Counted from the first letter of the stretch, positions 1 through 9,925 are shown. The stretch: 35,717 nt of DNA from an uncultured Paraburkholderia sp. (GCA_940747215.1 CALNWS010000047.1:1-35717); one strand, 5' to 3'. The notes: generated by a model not told the origin, from the sequence alone. Translations and numbers: made by a program.

Positions 1-116
1 AACCCCGCTGAGTGCGTGCGTCTGGTTCCCTTTGTCATTCCCCGGTTCCTCTGCCCGCATTATCCGCTGGCTCAGGCCCCGGCCGCTCCACTGATCCGGC
101 TGTCCAAATTCCCGCG

Positions 117-138
117 ACCACTTCTAAACCACTTCTAA
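117..138. repeat. 11-bp tandem direct duplication at the end of the HAD gene
   Basis: The 11-mer ACCACTTCTAA occurs twice in immediate succession (117-127 and 128-138). The stop codon of the minus-strand HAD gene (124-126) lies inside it. This looks like a small tandem duplication that either created or moved the stop, so the protein's C-terminus may differ from the ancestral one. Bases 1-116 hold nothing I can recognise. Confidence 0.7.
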
Positions 139-963
139 GTCAGGCGCGCTGATGTTGATGAATGTTTCGGGCGACGTATCGATCGTGGTGAATGGCCCGT
201 TCTCGTAGAGGCGTGGAACGAAGGCCGTGAGCAGGCCATTGTGCTTTGCTGCGCGCAGGTCCCATTTGTGGGCCGATACGAGCATGACTTCGCCGGATGC
301 GAAGCCGAGATAGTCGGACGCGAGCTGATACACGCATGCGTCAGGCTTGAACGCGTGGACCAGTTCGCCGGTCAACACGGCATCGAACGGCAGCTTCTCG
401 CGTTTGACGAGCGTGATCATCGCGGCCATCGATGCGTTCGTCAGCGTTGCAATCGTGAACGACTTCTTCAGTTCCGCGAGTCCCGTCGCCGAATCGGCCC
501 ACGGTTTCATGTTGCTCCACACGGCGAGGAGGCGCGCTTTGTCGTCGGCGGAAAGCGCGAGCCTGCCGGGATAGCGTGACAGCAACGGCGGCAGCACGTC
601 GGCGTAAACGGCGCCGTTCGACTGCCAGCGCTTGCGTCCCGCAGCGATCTCGACGATCGCGTCATGCGCAGCCGCGCTCCATGCGACTGCGAAAGTTGAC
701 CATTCCGCAAGATGCGATGCGAAAGACGAAGTCTGCGTCAGCGCGTCCATCATCGGATCGTAGAAATCGAGGACCGTGCCTTGCATGTCGAAGACCAGCG
801 CCTTCGGCTTGATCGTACGTTGCGTAGTCATGTTCGTGACTTCCGACGAGAGAGTTGAAAGGGGTTGTGCGAGTGCGTAACCGGATACGAGCGGCAGTGC
901 TGCGAGCAGTTGCACGAAACGCCGCCTTGCGATCCGTGGCGAGTGGGGATCTGATTCGGTCAT
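124..963 (-). CDS. Haloacid dehalogenase type II-like HAD hydrolase with Tat-type signal peptide
   Basis: The protein has about 279 residues. The N-terminus carries an arginine run followed by a hydrophobic stretch and an Ala-x-Ala-like site (ARRRFVQLLAALPLVSGYAL), which is a plausible twin-arginine export signal. The HAD core follows: the nucleophile motif FDMQGTVLDF near residue 60, a Thr-Asn motif (TLTNAS), and the type II signature SAHKWDLRAAK near the C-terminus. In this family the Asp hydrolyses 2-haloacids or small phosphoesters; the substrate here is unknown. Translation could read further upstream into MFS remnant sequence, but the ATG at 963 gives the family-like start. The C-terminus ends abruptly after the last HAD motif, inside an 11-bp tandem duplication, so about 10-15 residues may be missing. 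Export of a HAD dehalogenase is unusual. Activity is uncertain. Confidence 0.75.
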   Translation of the reverse strand: MTESDPHSPRIARRRFVQLLAALPLVSGYALAQPLSTLSSEVTNMTTQRTIKPKALVFDMQGTVLDFYDPMMDALTQTSSFASHLAEWSTFAVAWSAAAHDAIVEIAAGRKRWQSNGAVYADVLPPLLSRYPGRLALSADDKARLLAVWSNMKPWADSATGLAELKKSFTIATLTNASMAAMITLVKREKLPFDAVLTGELVHAFKPDACVYQLASDYLGFASGEVMLVSAHKWDLRAAKHNGLLTAFVPRLYENGPFTTIDTSPETFINISAPDLEVV

Positions 964-1010
964 GATGGGCCTCGATACACGATGTGGATGAATGAGCCGG
1001 ATGTGGATCG

Positions 1011-1830
1011 TCACTGCTCGCAAAGAGCACGGGGAACCGCAGTGTGAGGACGACGCAGCGGCCACCGGTATAGCGCGACGGCAACGAGACCGAGTACGAC
1101 CAGCGCGATGCTGACGTAGACCGTTGCAAGGAAGTCGCCCGTCGGTTAGAACACGTCCGCCAAGGAACGAGCCGCCCGAGACGCCCAGATTAAACGCGGC
1201 GATGTTCAATCCCGCTGCCGTACCGACCGCCTGCGGCGCGATCCGCTGAGCCACGCTGACGACGCTCGCCTGCATGATGGGAGGAATCGCGAAGGCGAAC
1301 GCGCCCCAGAACAAACACCATCAACACGAGGCTGATGCCTTTGCTATCGAAGCCGGTAACATGCGTCAGCAACGGCGATAGAAAAGTGAAGACCGCGAAC
1401 GTAGCGCCCATGCCGAGGGCGGTCATTGCATAAAGCGCTGTCAGCGTCAGGCTCTTGAGTGGCGAGAACTGCGCGAGAAGATTGCCTGCGACCTTAGTGC
1501 CTTGAGCGAAGGCAGAACCCGCCAGAGTCCCGCAGTCGCAAGCGCGCCCATTGCGGCCACGACGAAGAAGGGCAGACGCCAGCTCATCAACTCGCCCATC
1601 CACGTACCGCCGGGCACGCCGGCGACCATCGCCACCGTGTGAATCCGCTCACCATAATCGAGACGGCTCGGCCGGACTTCTGCTGCGGCACGAGCGACAT
1701 CGCGACCGCCGTCCCGAGACCGAAGAAAACGCCGTGCGCGACGGCCATCACGATCCGCATCGCCAACAAGGTCGTAAATTGAATGGGCAAAGCCCACGGC
1801 AAGATTGCACAACGTGAAGAGCACCATGAT
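1011..1830 (-). pseudogene. MFS transporter remnant (AraJ-type arabinose/drug efflux), multiply frameshifted and N-truncated
   Basis: Typical AraJ-like MFS segments appear in order but in different frames: MVLFTLCNLAVGF near 1800, AHGVFFGLGTAVAMSLVPQQ near 1720, VAGVPGGTWMGELMSWRLPF near 1600, GMGATFAVFTFLSPLLTHVT near 1380, IAPQAVGTAAGLNIAAFNLG near 1220, and a last membrane helix ending at the stop 1011-1013. At least four frameshifts separate them. The first 70 or so residues of the family (helix 1 and most of helix 2) are missing. Homology stops at about 1830, where a + strand transporter remnant begins. The gene cannot make a functional carrier. It was a proton-driven exporter lying just upstream of the HAD gene on the same strand. 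Confidence 0.85.
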
Positions 1831-3026
1831 TCCTGCTGTTTCTGATCTGCCTGTTCGCTCGGCTGGCCAGTTCGCCATCGACGTCTACGTCCCCGCGCTG
1901 CCTGCGATGGCGCATTACTTCTCGACTTCACCTCAGGCGATGCAGTCGAGCGTATCGGGCTATCTGGCGTCCTATGCGCTTGGTCAACTCGTGTTCGGGC
2001 CGATCGCCGACGCATATGGACGCAAGCGCGTGCTGGCATCCGGGCTTGTCATCTACACATTCGGCTGCGTGTTGTCGCTGGCCTCGCCGACTATCGGCGT
2101 CTTTCTTGTCGCGCGGTGTCTGCAAGGCTTCGGTATTGCGGCCACCAATCTGCTGGCGAAAGCGATCATTACCGATTCGTTCTCCGGGCAGGCGCTCATT
2201 CACGCGTTCACCTACACTACATGTCGATTGCGTGGGGGCTTGCGCCTATCGTCGCGCCCGTGATCGGCGCGCATCTGCAGACGTAGTTCGGCTGGCAGGC
2301 ATGCCTCGTGTTCCTGCTTCTCTGCTCGCTCGTGATGTGGGTGTCGTTATGGAATTACCGCGAAACCTTGCCGCGGCCCGTGCATCTGGAGCCGCGCACG
2401 TTGTGCAGAACGCAGGCAAGGTGCTGTCAAGCCCCGTGTTTCAAAGCTGCTTTCTCGCGCAGGGACTGTGCTACAGCATCCTGCTCGTGTTCAACGTCGT
2501 GGGCCCGTTCATGGTTCAGAGCACGTTGCACAAGCCGCCGACTTACTTCGGCTATCTCGCGCTCGGCATGATGTACTTCCTCGGCGGCCTATCGAATCGC
2601 GTGCATAGCCCGAGTCTTCCGACTGCCGAGCAACGTTTGCGCATTGGTACGCGCGTCATGGCGGGCGCCGCGGTTGCGATGCTGCTCGCGGTGACGGTGG
2701 GCCTGTGCGTCTGGACGCTTGCCACGCCGGTGCTCGTCATGGGTTTCTGTGCGGGCGCGATGTACCCGACGCTGATGGCCAAGGGCAATTCGCTGTTCCC
2801 GCATATCGCGGGGCTGACGAGCGCGATTCTCGGTTGCGCGTTGCTGCTCGTTTCATCGACGATGATGGGTCTCGCGGGCTTCGTCTCCGTTCGGTCTCTC
2901 GTACCGCTCGCGGTGTTCTTCGTGATCCTCGCGTTCGTGGTGGTCGCGATGGTGAACAAGCTGCTGCGGCATCTCACGCAGATGCAGGTGGCGGCGTCCG
3001 CGCAGGGTAGCGATAGCGCGATGTAG
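1826..3026 (+). pseudogene. Bcr/CflA-type MFS drug efflux transporter, disrupted
   Basis: The N-terminal part (GQFAIDVYVPALPAMAHYFS, then GQLVFGPIADAYGRKRVL, the loop 2-3 MFS signature) is in one frame. A frameshift near 2210 moves to a frame containing SIAWGLAPIVAPVIGAHLQT, which is stopped by TAG at 2284-2286 where Trp is expected. A second frameshift near 2402 restores the C-terminal half (LSSPVFQSCFLAQGLCYSIL up to the stop at 3024-3026). An upstream frameshift near 1850 also separates a first hydrophobic helix from GQFAIDVYV. The ancestral product was a 12-helix inner-membrane exporter of the bicyclomycin/chloramphenicol-resistance family. Because there is a stop substitution as well as frameshifts, decay is more likely than sequencing error. 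Confidence 0.88.
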
Positions 3027-3065
3027 TCCGGCAGATCCGTCGCACGGCGCGGCAGCCTGTGTCTG

Positions 3066-4606
3066 TCAGCCTTGCGGCGGCGTCGTCCCACTAAACTTTT
3101 CCCACAGCGATTTCAGCGAGCCATGATCCTGCGCGGCACGCGACGCGAAGTATCCTCGTGCAAACCCGGCGCCGGACGCGGTTTCAGGACTGGATGCCGC
3201 CAGCGACTTCAATAAGCCGTCGGCCACGACGACGTCGTTGCGCCAGCCGAGATCGTCCTGAAGCGCACTGAGCGCGCCGATGTAACGCTTGACCGCTTTC
3301 TTCGGAAAGAGCGACGAGAAAAACTCGGTCGCGTAACGGAGTTTCTTCGCGGTGATGCGGGCACGGTGCTGCTTCTTGTCGCTCAGATCGGCGAGGCCGT
3401 GACCGCGCTTCAGTAGCTTCTTATGGCGGCGCGCAAGCGTGTCGCTTGCGAATTCCACGACAGACCGTTCGAGCGCTTTTTGCTCCTTCGCGGAGTGCTG
3501 CTCGCCGTGCCCGAGCGCTTCGATCCAGAGCGTCAACCGGATCATCAGTTTCGTATAGCGGACTGAATCGACGGCAATCACGGCGGCTTTGCGACTCTGG
3601 ATCGCAATGTGGCTTGCGGCCTGACGGACGGCCTGCGCGTCCGCGTTGTCGGCAATCGAGCCGAATGCCTGCGCCAAGGTGCTTCCCGCCAGCACCTCCC
3701 AGTCGCGTGCCTCGCCAAGCGTGCCTGCGATCCATCGTAATTCGCGATCGAAGTCCCCAGGCGCGGCGACGACGGGTGCAAAGAGATCGCGCACCGAGCG
3801 CAACCGGCGCAGCCCGACCCGCATCTGGTGCACGCTGGCCTGGTCATGCCCGGATACGACGCCTTGCTCGTTTCCATGAATCTGGGCAAGGCAGTTTCTC
3901 GCGATGTTCTGAAAAGCCGTGGTGACCGAATCGCGCTTTCGCAGATGAAGCGGCTCCGCGCGCACGAGTGTCGCGTGTTCCTGCACGATCAGGTTGTAGC
4001 CGCGGTCTGCCTTGCTGTAGTGATCCATTCGCAATGAGAAATCTTCCAGTAATTCCAGCGCAAGCAAATAAAGTTGTTCGGGCGCGCCGCGCTTCAGTTC
4101 GATCTCGACGCCGTGTATGGGCAGTGAGGAACCGGCCTAGGTGTCGACCGTGCCGTCGTCCAGCGCCATCTCGAAAACGGTGCCGTCCGATAGATGGATC
4201 ACCACCGCCGAGCAGCTGATGCGGGTTGCGAAGAGTGGCTGCAAGCGCTCGTCGAGGCTCGCTTCGGCAAGAAGACTTGAGCCACGCGCGGAGTCTCATC
4301 GACGAATCGGCGCAAGGACTCCAGATCCGGCGCATCGCCTTCTGCCAGCTCTTCGAATTCGTCCCGCTCGTACAGGCCGGTACTCACCGATTTATTGAGC
4401 TTGAGTGTCTGGAGCCGCTCCTGGCCGATTGCACAAACACGCAATGATGCGCCATTGCGCCGGAAGTACAGGTCCGGCGTGTCGAAATAGGTGCTGACTG
4501 TTTCGTCGACGTGCGGCGGATCGGCAAGCAGGCGGCTAATCACGGGCGAATGCAGAAGGCGTTCCGCCTTTCCGGCCGTGACCCACAATTTCATTTCTGT
4601 TTCCAT
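3066..4606 (-). pseudogene. CYTH-CHAD domain protein, split by a frameshift and an in-frame stop
   Basis: The start at 4606 gives METEMKLWV, matching the ExExK motif of CYTH (triphosphate tunnel) enzymes, then TYFDTPDLYFRRNGASLRV. Near 4275 a one-base shift is needed to continue (LLAEASLDERLQPLF and onward). In that frame TAG at 4137-4139 interrupts the end of the CYTH domain. The C-terminal CHAD domain (4067 to 3066) is intact, with the conserved His/Arg helices HQMRVGLRRLRSVRDLF and RARITAKKLRYATEFF. CYTH-CHAD proteins are linked to inorganic polyphosphate: CYTH hydrolyses triphosphate, CHAD binds polyP. The CHAD half could in principle still be made from an internal start near 4067, but the enzyme half is broken. 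Confidence 0.88.
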
Positions 4607-4897
4607 GATTTCTCGAGCAACTCGTGGTTTTTGCATGAACGATGGCTTCTCATCGCGGAGCATGTAACGTACCGGCTCTGCAAACGAGTCGTCTGCCGCA
4701 TCTCTGGCTGCGGGCACACTGCTTGCTCGCCTCCTCAAAGAACAGCTAAACGAAATGACCTCGACGGCCGCCGTGTCCGCGCGTGAGCGCCGGATTCCGG
4801 TTGTGCGTAGTACGCGCGCGTAACTCGAATCGCCAGTTATCAACGGAGTTTGCGCGAGTCCACGAATCATTAAACTGTTCGAGAGCGACACGACAAT

Positions 4898-5506
4898 GTG
4901 GTCTCCTCCGATTTCGAGCGCCATCGGCTCGCTGTACTGGCATGCTACCAAAGTCCGGGCACGCAACGCGAAAAAGCATTCGATGAAATCGTCGAACTGG
5001 CCGCCGCCATTTGCCGCGCACCCATTGCCGCAATCATTCTGATTGGGGATGCGGCGCAATTCGTCGAGGCCGAAGTGGGCCTCGACGTTCAGGATGGCCC
5101 CGTGCTGAGTTCGGCTTGCGCAGAACGCCTTCTGGAAAAAGATTTTCTTCAGATGGCCGACGCATCACCCGAGCCGCAACTCTCCCGCAGTCCGCTGACT
5201 GCGAACCTGCCGTCTCAGCATTTCCATGCCGGGGCGCAACCCAAAACCCCGGACGGATTTCCGGTCGACACACTCTGCGTACTCGATGTCATGCCTCGTC
5301 AACTTGACGAGACCCAGATTCTCGCGTTGAAAGTGCTGGCGTATCAATGCATGTCGGCGTTCGAGTTACGCCGCATCGCGAACGGACCGATGACCGTGCA
5401 GCCGTTCGGGCGCGCGGCATCTCCGGGGATCGTCATCCGCTCACGATTGCGGAATCGCGAAGCCGCGGCGAAGCGCAGCGCGATACCGAGTGTTGCGTAC
5501 CGCTGA
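4898..5506 (+). pseudogene. N-terminal GAF-domain fragment of a sensor protein, C-truncated by a deletion join
   Basis: Residues about 5-155 match the N-terminal GAF domain of Burkholderia sensor kinases and cyclases (start-like RHRLAVLACYQSPGTQREKA, then ICRAPIAAIILIG, then DTLCVLDVMPRQLDETQI, then ELRRI). No kinase or cyclase domain follows. After about 5390 the reading frame becomes low-complexity Arg-rich sequence with no GAF or kinase likeness. It stops at 5506, about 50 bases before alcohol dehydrogenase sequence begins. The GTG at 4898 is a usable start but has no good ribosome binding site, so the original start is uncertain. Probably a dead sensor fragment. Confidence 0.7.
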
Positions 5507-6242
5507 ATGGCGCGGACGTGGGCACGATCACCGTCTCCGCTGAGACGGAATTCGACGCCTGGCGACACGGTGGCCGTGTTCGGCTGCGGGCCGGTCGGCC
5601 AGTTCGCCATTGCCTCCGCGAAGCTGATGGGCGCGGGCCGCATTTTCGCCATCGATTGCGTCGACAGCCGTCTCGCGATGGCGCGCGAGCAGGGTGACGA
5701 GATCGTCAATTTCGACAAGGAAGATCCGGTTCAGACGGTCAAGTCGTTGACCGACGGCATTGGCGTGAATTGCGCCATCGATGCGGTCGGTGTCGACGCG
5801 ATGCATGCTCATGCTGGACCGGCGGCGCAGCAAGCCGAGGAACAAAAGGAATCGTTCGAACAGGAAGGCAAAAAGATTGCGCCGCATGCAGACCCGCATG
5901 GCGCTCACTGGCGCCCCGGCGATGCGCCTTCGCAGACTTTGCAGTGGGCGGTTCAGGCGCTGGCGAAAGCGGGCACGCTATCCATCATCGGTGTCTATCC
6001 GCCTGCCGACTCGTTCTTTACCATCGGCATGGCGATGAACAAGAACCTGACGATCCGCATGGGCAATTGCAACCATCGCAAGTACGTGCCGGAACTGGTG
6101 GAGATGGTGTGCATCGGCAAGATCGATCCATCGAAAATCCTCACGCAGCGCGAGTCGATGTCCAACGCGATCGAAGCATTCAAGGCTTTCGGCGAGCGAC
6201 AGCCGGGCTTGGATCAAGGTCGAGCTGAAGCCTGCCGCCTGA
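5507..6242 (+). pseudogene. Zinc-dependent alcohol dehydrogenase (formaldehyde-dehydrogenase-like), N-truncated and frameshifted
   Basis: Homology begins abruptly near 5555 with PGDTVAVFGCGPVGQFAIAS, the NAD-binding Rossmann motif of medium-chain dehydrogenases. It continues through the subfamily-specific insertion (GPAAQQAEEQKESF) and GDAPSQTLQWAVQALAKAGT to MNKNLTIRMGNCNHRKYVPE. The whole catalytic zinc domain (about 170 residues, including the zinc ligands) is missing. A one-base shift near 6207 is required to reach the family C-terminus WIKVELKPAA and its stop at 6240-6242. The 5' end abuts the GAF fragment, so a deletion probably fused the two genes. The product cannot be an active dehydrogenase. 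Confidence 0.85.
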
Positions 6243-6341
6243 CCCAAGCGAGCCGCCGGAAACGGTGCCGGAGGCCAAGCGCAAAAGCAGATGCGGCATG
6301 AATCGTGCACTAATTTACGTGCTCAGCCTCCCGGAGCCATC

Positions 6342-6851
6342 ATGCCGAAAATCTCTCGCAAGTCTTCGCCGTTGGACGAACTCGACACGGTTCCCGATAC
6401 GTCGAGTCCTGCGCACGCGGGACATCATCCACTCACACGTTTGTTCGACCGTTTCGCGAGTCTCGTCACGCGTTGGGCCGGCTCGCCGGTCGCGTTCTGT
6501 CTCGCGGTTTTGACGGTCCTGATCTGGGTCGTATCGGGGCCGATTTTTCACTACTCCGACGGGTGACAACTCGTCATCAACACCGGCACGACGATCGTCA
6601 CATTCCTGATGGTGTTCCTGATCCAGCAAAGTCAGAACAAGGACAGCGTCGCGCTCCATCTCAAGCTGAATGAACTGCTGTCGTCACATCGCTCCGCCGA
6701 CAATCACCTGATCTGCATTGAAGACGCGTCCGAAGAAGAACTACGCTGCCTCGCCGCCTATCTGCGAATGTCGCGAACCCCGACCTCGGCAACACGCCGG
6801 GAGCGGCAAAAAAATGCGACGTCGTCCAAAGGTCAGACGACTCAGCGTTAA
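6342..6851 (+). pseudogene. Low-affinity iron permease family protein with a premature TGA
   Basis: The ATG at 6342 follows a GGAG box. The N-terminal part has a soluble leader, FDRFASLVTRWAGSPVAFCL, and a first membrane segment ending in GPIFHYSDG. TGA at 6564-6566 then stands where the family has Trp. In the same frame the gene continues [38 protein letters not shown] and [11 protein letters not shown], the rest of the family signature. After about 6760 the similarity fades, so another lesion near the C-terminus is possible. The family (small two-helix inner membrane proteins) is annotated as low-affinity Fe/Cu permease. Only one clear stop separates this from an intact gene, so it is one of the least decayed pseudogenes here. 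Confidence 0.87.
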
Positions 6852-7174
6852 GGCTGAAAACGCGCTCGTCAGTATCAACGAGCGTCGGCATCCGATCGTT
6901 CAGACTGAGGGGTCGATATGTGAAACCGTGTGTCCGTAATTGTACGATTACGGACAGTGAAACTCTGTTCATCGGTGTGCGGCAATCGCTTAAGCTTCGA
7001 ATCATTGGGCGTTGGACGAGATTTCCCATTGAGATGCGAAGTTCATCAAACGGCGCAAGACGCGGCCGATGTTCCTAAGGTGAATGATGCAAACACCGCG
7101 AGGGTCGTCTTGGGCTCACGGCTCTCCGCAGTCACCGGATCCGGCCGATTCGCTGCTGTTCCCCAATGCTCCGG
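6852..7174. other. Non-coding stretch between permease and kinase remnants
   Basis: About 320 bases in which I can support no gene in either strand. The one clear structure is the perfect inverted repeat at 6931-6956. The rest may be decayed coding sequence of the downstream kinase's promoter region. Confidence 0.5.
6931..6956. promoter_or_regulatory. Perfect 10-bp inverted repeat with 6-bp spacer (operator-like palindrome)
   Basis: TGTCCGTAAT, six bases TGTACG, then ATTACGGACA: every base of the 10-bp arms pairs. It is AT-richer than its surroundings. There is no T-run on either side, which argues against a terminator. Arm length and spacing resemble binding sites of TetR- or GntR-type dimeric regulators. 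No regulator gene is adjacent, so the owner is unknown. Confidence 0.5.
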
Positions 7175-8340
7175 TTTCATTGCCCGAGATGTGGCGCTTG
7201 TTTCGCGCGTCGCTGCGGTGCCATCTATCTTGCAGATGATTGGCGAGGAAACGGGAATGGGGGTTTTCCGCCGTTGCCAGAGTGACCGATGCGACATGAA
7301 CGGCGTGCGCCGTTCGGGACAAGATCAATTTTGGACTCACTGCCGGAGGGCAATTTCCGCTGCTGACGACGCTTTGCCATGAGCCTCGCACCGCTCCACG
7401 CCGATCATCGTAGATCGCTTCAGCCTCCACACCCGATACCGCGGTCATGCCGCTTCGAGAATCTACGGATTGGAGAATTATATTTCAAGTCCGATCGTCT
7501 TGCCGGACGGCGAGTACTTCGGCAGCCTGTGCGCGTTCGATACGCGGTCCGCGAAGGTTTCGGATGTTCGAAGTGTTTGCGGATCTGATCGGCCTGCAGA
7601 TTGCCCACGAAAAATGTCAGTGGTCGACCCGTGGAGCAACCGCCGTGGAAAAAGAAAACGCCGCCGTGCTGCACGACGAGTTTGTCGCCGTGTCGGATCA
7701 TGACCTGCGCAATCCGTTGACGGCCGCTAAGAGGATAGCGGAACTGCTGATCTGCCGCAAAGCGGACCCTGAACTGGTGACAACCGGTAAGCGTTTGCGA
7801 CAAACCCTGCTCAAAATCGCGGACCTCGTCGACGATGTGATGGTTTTTGCCCGTGGAAAGTTTGGAAACGGCATCGAGCTTTCCATCCAGACGGTTGAAA
7901 CGCCTGAGGTTGATCTGCTCGCGGCAATCGATGAACTGCGAATTGCTCATCCGTTACGCAACATCTGGTGTGACATCGCCATAACGTCGCCTGTGCAAGT
8001 CGACATGGGGCGAATCAAGCAATTGCTGACGAACTTGCTGAGCAACGCTCTCATGCATGGAGCGGGTGATTTGCCGGTGAGCGTTCATGTCACGCAGGAC
8101 GCCGGACAGCTTGCGATCTACGTGATGAACCTGGACAATCCCATACTCGAACACCTGCTCGGCACGGTGTTCGAACCTCGCCGGAAAACGTCGTTGTCCG
8201 CTCCCGATGAAGGCCTCGGTCTCGGGCTTTATATTTGCCGGCAGATCGTCGAGGCACATGGCGGCACGCTCGAAGTGCGCTCCAGTTCCGAAGATGGCAC
8301 CATCTTCACAGCGCACGTACCTTCGTCATGCGACAGATAG
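7175..8340 (+). pseudogene. GAF-domain sensor histidine kinase, GAF part disrupted
   Basis: A GAF domain can be followed across frames: DVALVSRVAAVPSILQMIGE, then after a shift near 7260 FSAVARVTDAT, a TGA at 7297-7299 in place of Trp, DKINFGLTAGGQFPLLTTLC, another shift near 7410, YGLENYISSPIVLPDGEYFG, and a last shift near 7565 into MFEVFADLIGLQIAHEK. The kinase core is then continuous to the stop at 8338-8340: H-box with phospho-acceptor His (DHDLRNPL), N-box (NLLSNALMHGAG) and G-box (GLGLGLYICRQIVEAHGG). A start near 7447 or 7566 could still make a soluble kinase core without its sensor domain. I judge this a pseudogene with a residual kinase-core reading frame. Confidence 0.85.
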
Positions 8341-8374
8341 GGCGCGTGTCGCACTTGATCCAGGCCGGGAAAAT

Positions 8375-8390
8375 GCCCACCTCGGTGGGC
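8375..8390. repeat. Short perfect hairpin GCCCACC-TC-GGTGGGC
   Basis: Seven perfectly paired GC-rich bases on each side of a 2-base centre, 35 bases after the kinase stop. The T-run of a typical rho-independent terminator is absent. It could help end transcription of the kinase gene, but this is weak. Confidence 0.35.
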
Positions 8391-8561
8391 GGGCAGTGCG
8401 TCAGACAGTTACGAAAAACCGGTGCACTGGAACGTGCGCGCCGGTCCCCACATGACGGGTTGAGCTTGCCGAGGCGTAGACGCTATTCTTACCTGTAGTG
8501 TTTGCAGCTTTTTCAGGTGATCGATGAGCGCTCTTTGGGGCTCAGCTTCAGTGAGTCGGCG

Positions 8562-8981
8562 TCAATCTTTTCGAGGTGATAGTGCATCGATCACGGAGGA
8601 AAGAATCATCACGCCGGCATTGGCAAACGGCAGCGGAGAGTGTCGCGGACTATAAACATAATCGCCGCGTGTAATCGCGATTCTGCTGATCGCACACACA
8701 CCCGGACCGCGCGCGCGAAGACGTTGCCACACCTGATCGCCGTAGGAGCCCAGCGTCGGGTCGCTCCACGCAATGCTCACGGTATGGTCGCTCAAACGCG
8801 CGATGATGTTGATCGTAGTCGCGTGCCTGCCCGACGGAGAATCTTGCAGACGACTGAAGCCGCTGGCCGAATTCGCATGCAATCCAGTCCGGCACGCAGC
8901 GGCCAGCGGGAAACCGAAGTCGCCCGACAACAGTTTGACCGTATCGGCCCACGGGTCGCTCAGAGTATGGTGCGCTCGCAA
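8562..8981 (-). CDS. DUF3331 domain-containing hypothetical protein
   Basis: About 139 residues. The C-terminal two-thirds match what I remember of DUF3331, a family of unknown function known to me from Burkholderiaceae: a beta-strand-like HTVSIAWSDPTLGSYGDQVW, then GVCAISRIAITRGDYVYSPR with a lone Cys, then NAGVMILSSVIDAL. I chose the TTG at 8981 because a GAGG box lies eight bases upstream and no in-frame ATG is suitable. The start remains uncertain. No signal peptide or membrane helix. It stands alone between remnants and shows no lesion, so it may be expressed. Function unknown. Confidence 0.65.
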   Translation of the reverse strand: MRAHHTLSDPWADTVKLLSGDFGFPLAAACRTGLHANSASGFSRLQDSPSGRHATTINIIARLSDHTVSIAWSDPTLGSYGDQVWQRLRARGPGVCAISRIAITRGDYVYSPRHSPLPFANAGVMILSSVIDALSPRKD

Positions 8982-9088
8982 TTTGATTGCCTCATTAACT
9001 GACTGGATCAAACACGACTGTGCAACCGGAGTGCCCGATCTCCGGCCGTTGAAATTATTTCGGCCGAATGGACTTCTGTGGGAGAGGG

Positions 9089-9884
9089 TTACGGCGCCTG
9101 ATCGTGCAACGCGGCCAGTTCGAGCGTGGCTCTCACTATCGCCTCGGGCTGGTCGCGTTACATGAAATGTCCGCTTTGCTCGAGATAGACGGCCTGCTTG
9201 TCGCTGGACAGTGCGTGGAAGTCGCGCTGGAGTGCGTCCCATTCCGACTGCAGGGCATGGCGCGTGTTCTCGTCTGCAATGAACGGCGCACCGAGAAAGG
9301 AGGCCGCGGTCAGAACCCGGATGGGCAGCTCTCCGAACTGGTCGGCGGAAAGTGGATCATCGGCGAGCACGCGCCTGAAGTCGATGTGTTCGGCGGTCGA
9401 GTCCGTCTGCTTCCATGCTGCCTGCCAGAATTCACGCATGCTGCGAATAGGCTTCTCATCGGAGTCTTCGGCGGGAGGAAAGAGCGGGCCGGGCCGAGCC
9501 GATCGAACTGCTGAGGATGCATCGACCCGACGAGCACGAGACCGCATAAAAGCTCGCGCCGTTCCCTGGCAATCGCGCGCGCCAACAGCCCCCCCCAAAC
9601 GAATGACCGACGACTATGAACGGCGCAGTCAGACCGGTTGCGTCGATCAGCGCAAAGAGGTCGTTTTGCATATCGGCAACGGTGCACACGCCACTCACGA
9701 GGTCGCTCGCGCCGCGGCCGGCACGATCGTAGGTGAGTACCCGCATGTGATCGGCCAACGCGGAAGCAACCGGCGACCATTCCGCGCTCTCCGCTCCAAT
9801 GCCCGTTTCAAGAATTGCCGTAACGTCGCCCTGTCCCGCAATGTCGTGGGCAATGCGATGGCCGTTGATCGTCAGAGAGTTCAT
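9089..9884 (-). pseudogene. Alpha/beta hydrolase, two frameshifts and a premature TAA
   Basis: The start at 9884 gives a short beta strand, then ILETGIGAESAEW, LTYDRAGRGASD, and the nucleophile elbow GHSFGG (Ser nucleophile present). Near 9590 a shift leads to LLARAIARERRELLCGLVLV, and a second near 9490 leads to FPPAEDSDEKPIRSMREFWQ and onward to the His-containing end (YLEQSGHFM). TAA at 9158-9160 interrupts the last helix where CAA (Gln) is likely. The original stop was probably at 9089-9091, after EAIVRATLELAALHDQ. The family includes esterases and haloperoxidase-like hydrolases; substrate unknown. Non-functional. Confidence 0.87.
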
Positions 9885-9925
9885 GGGTCAGAGTCGATCG
9901 CCGCTGGGTCGTCGTTTCACAGGTA

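Noticed and set aside
8375..8390. Strong terminator after the GAF kinase
   Set aside because: The stem is perfect but the 2-base centre and missing T-run make it only a weak candidate, so it is listed as a repeat.
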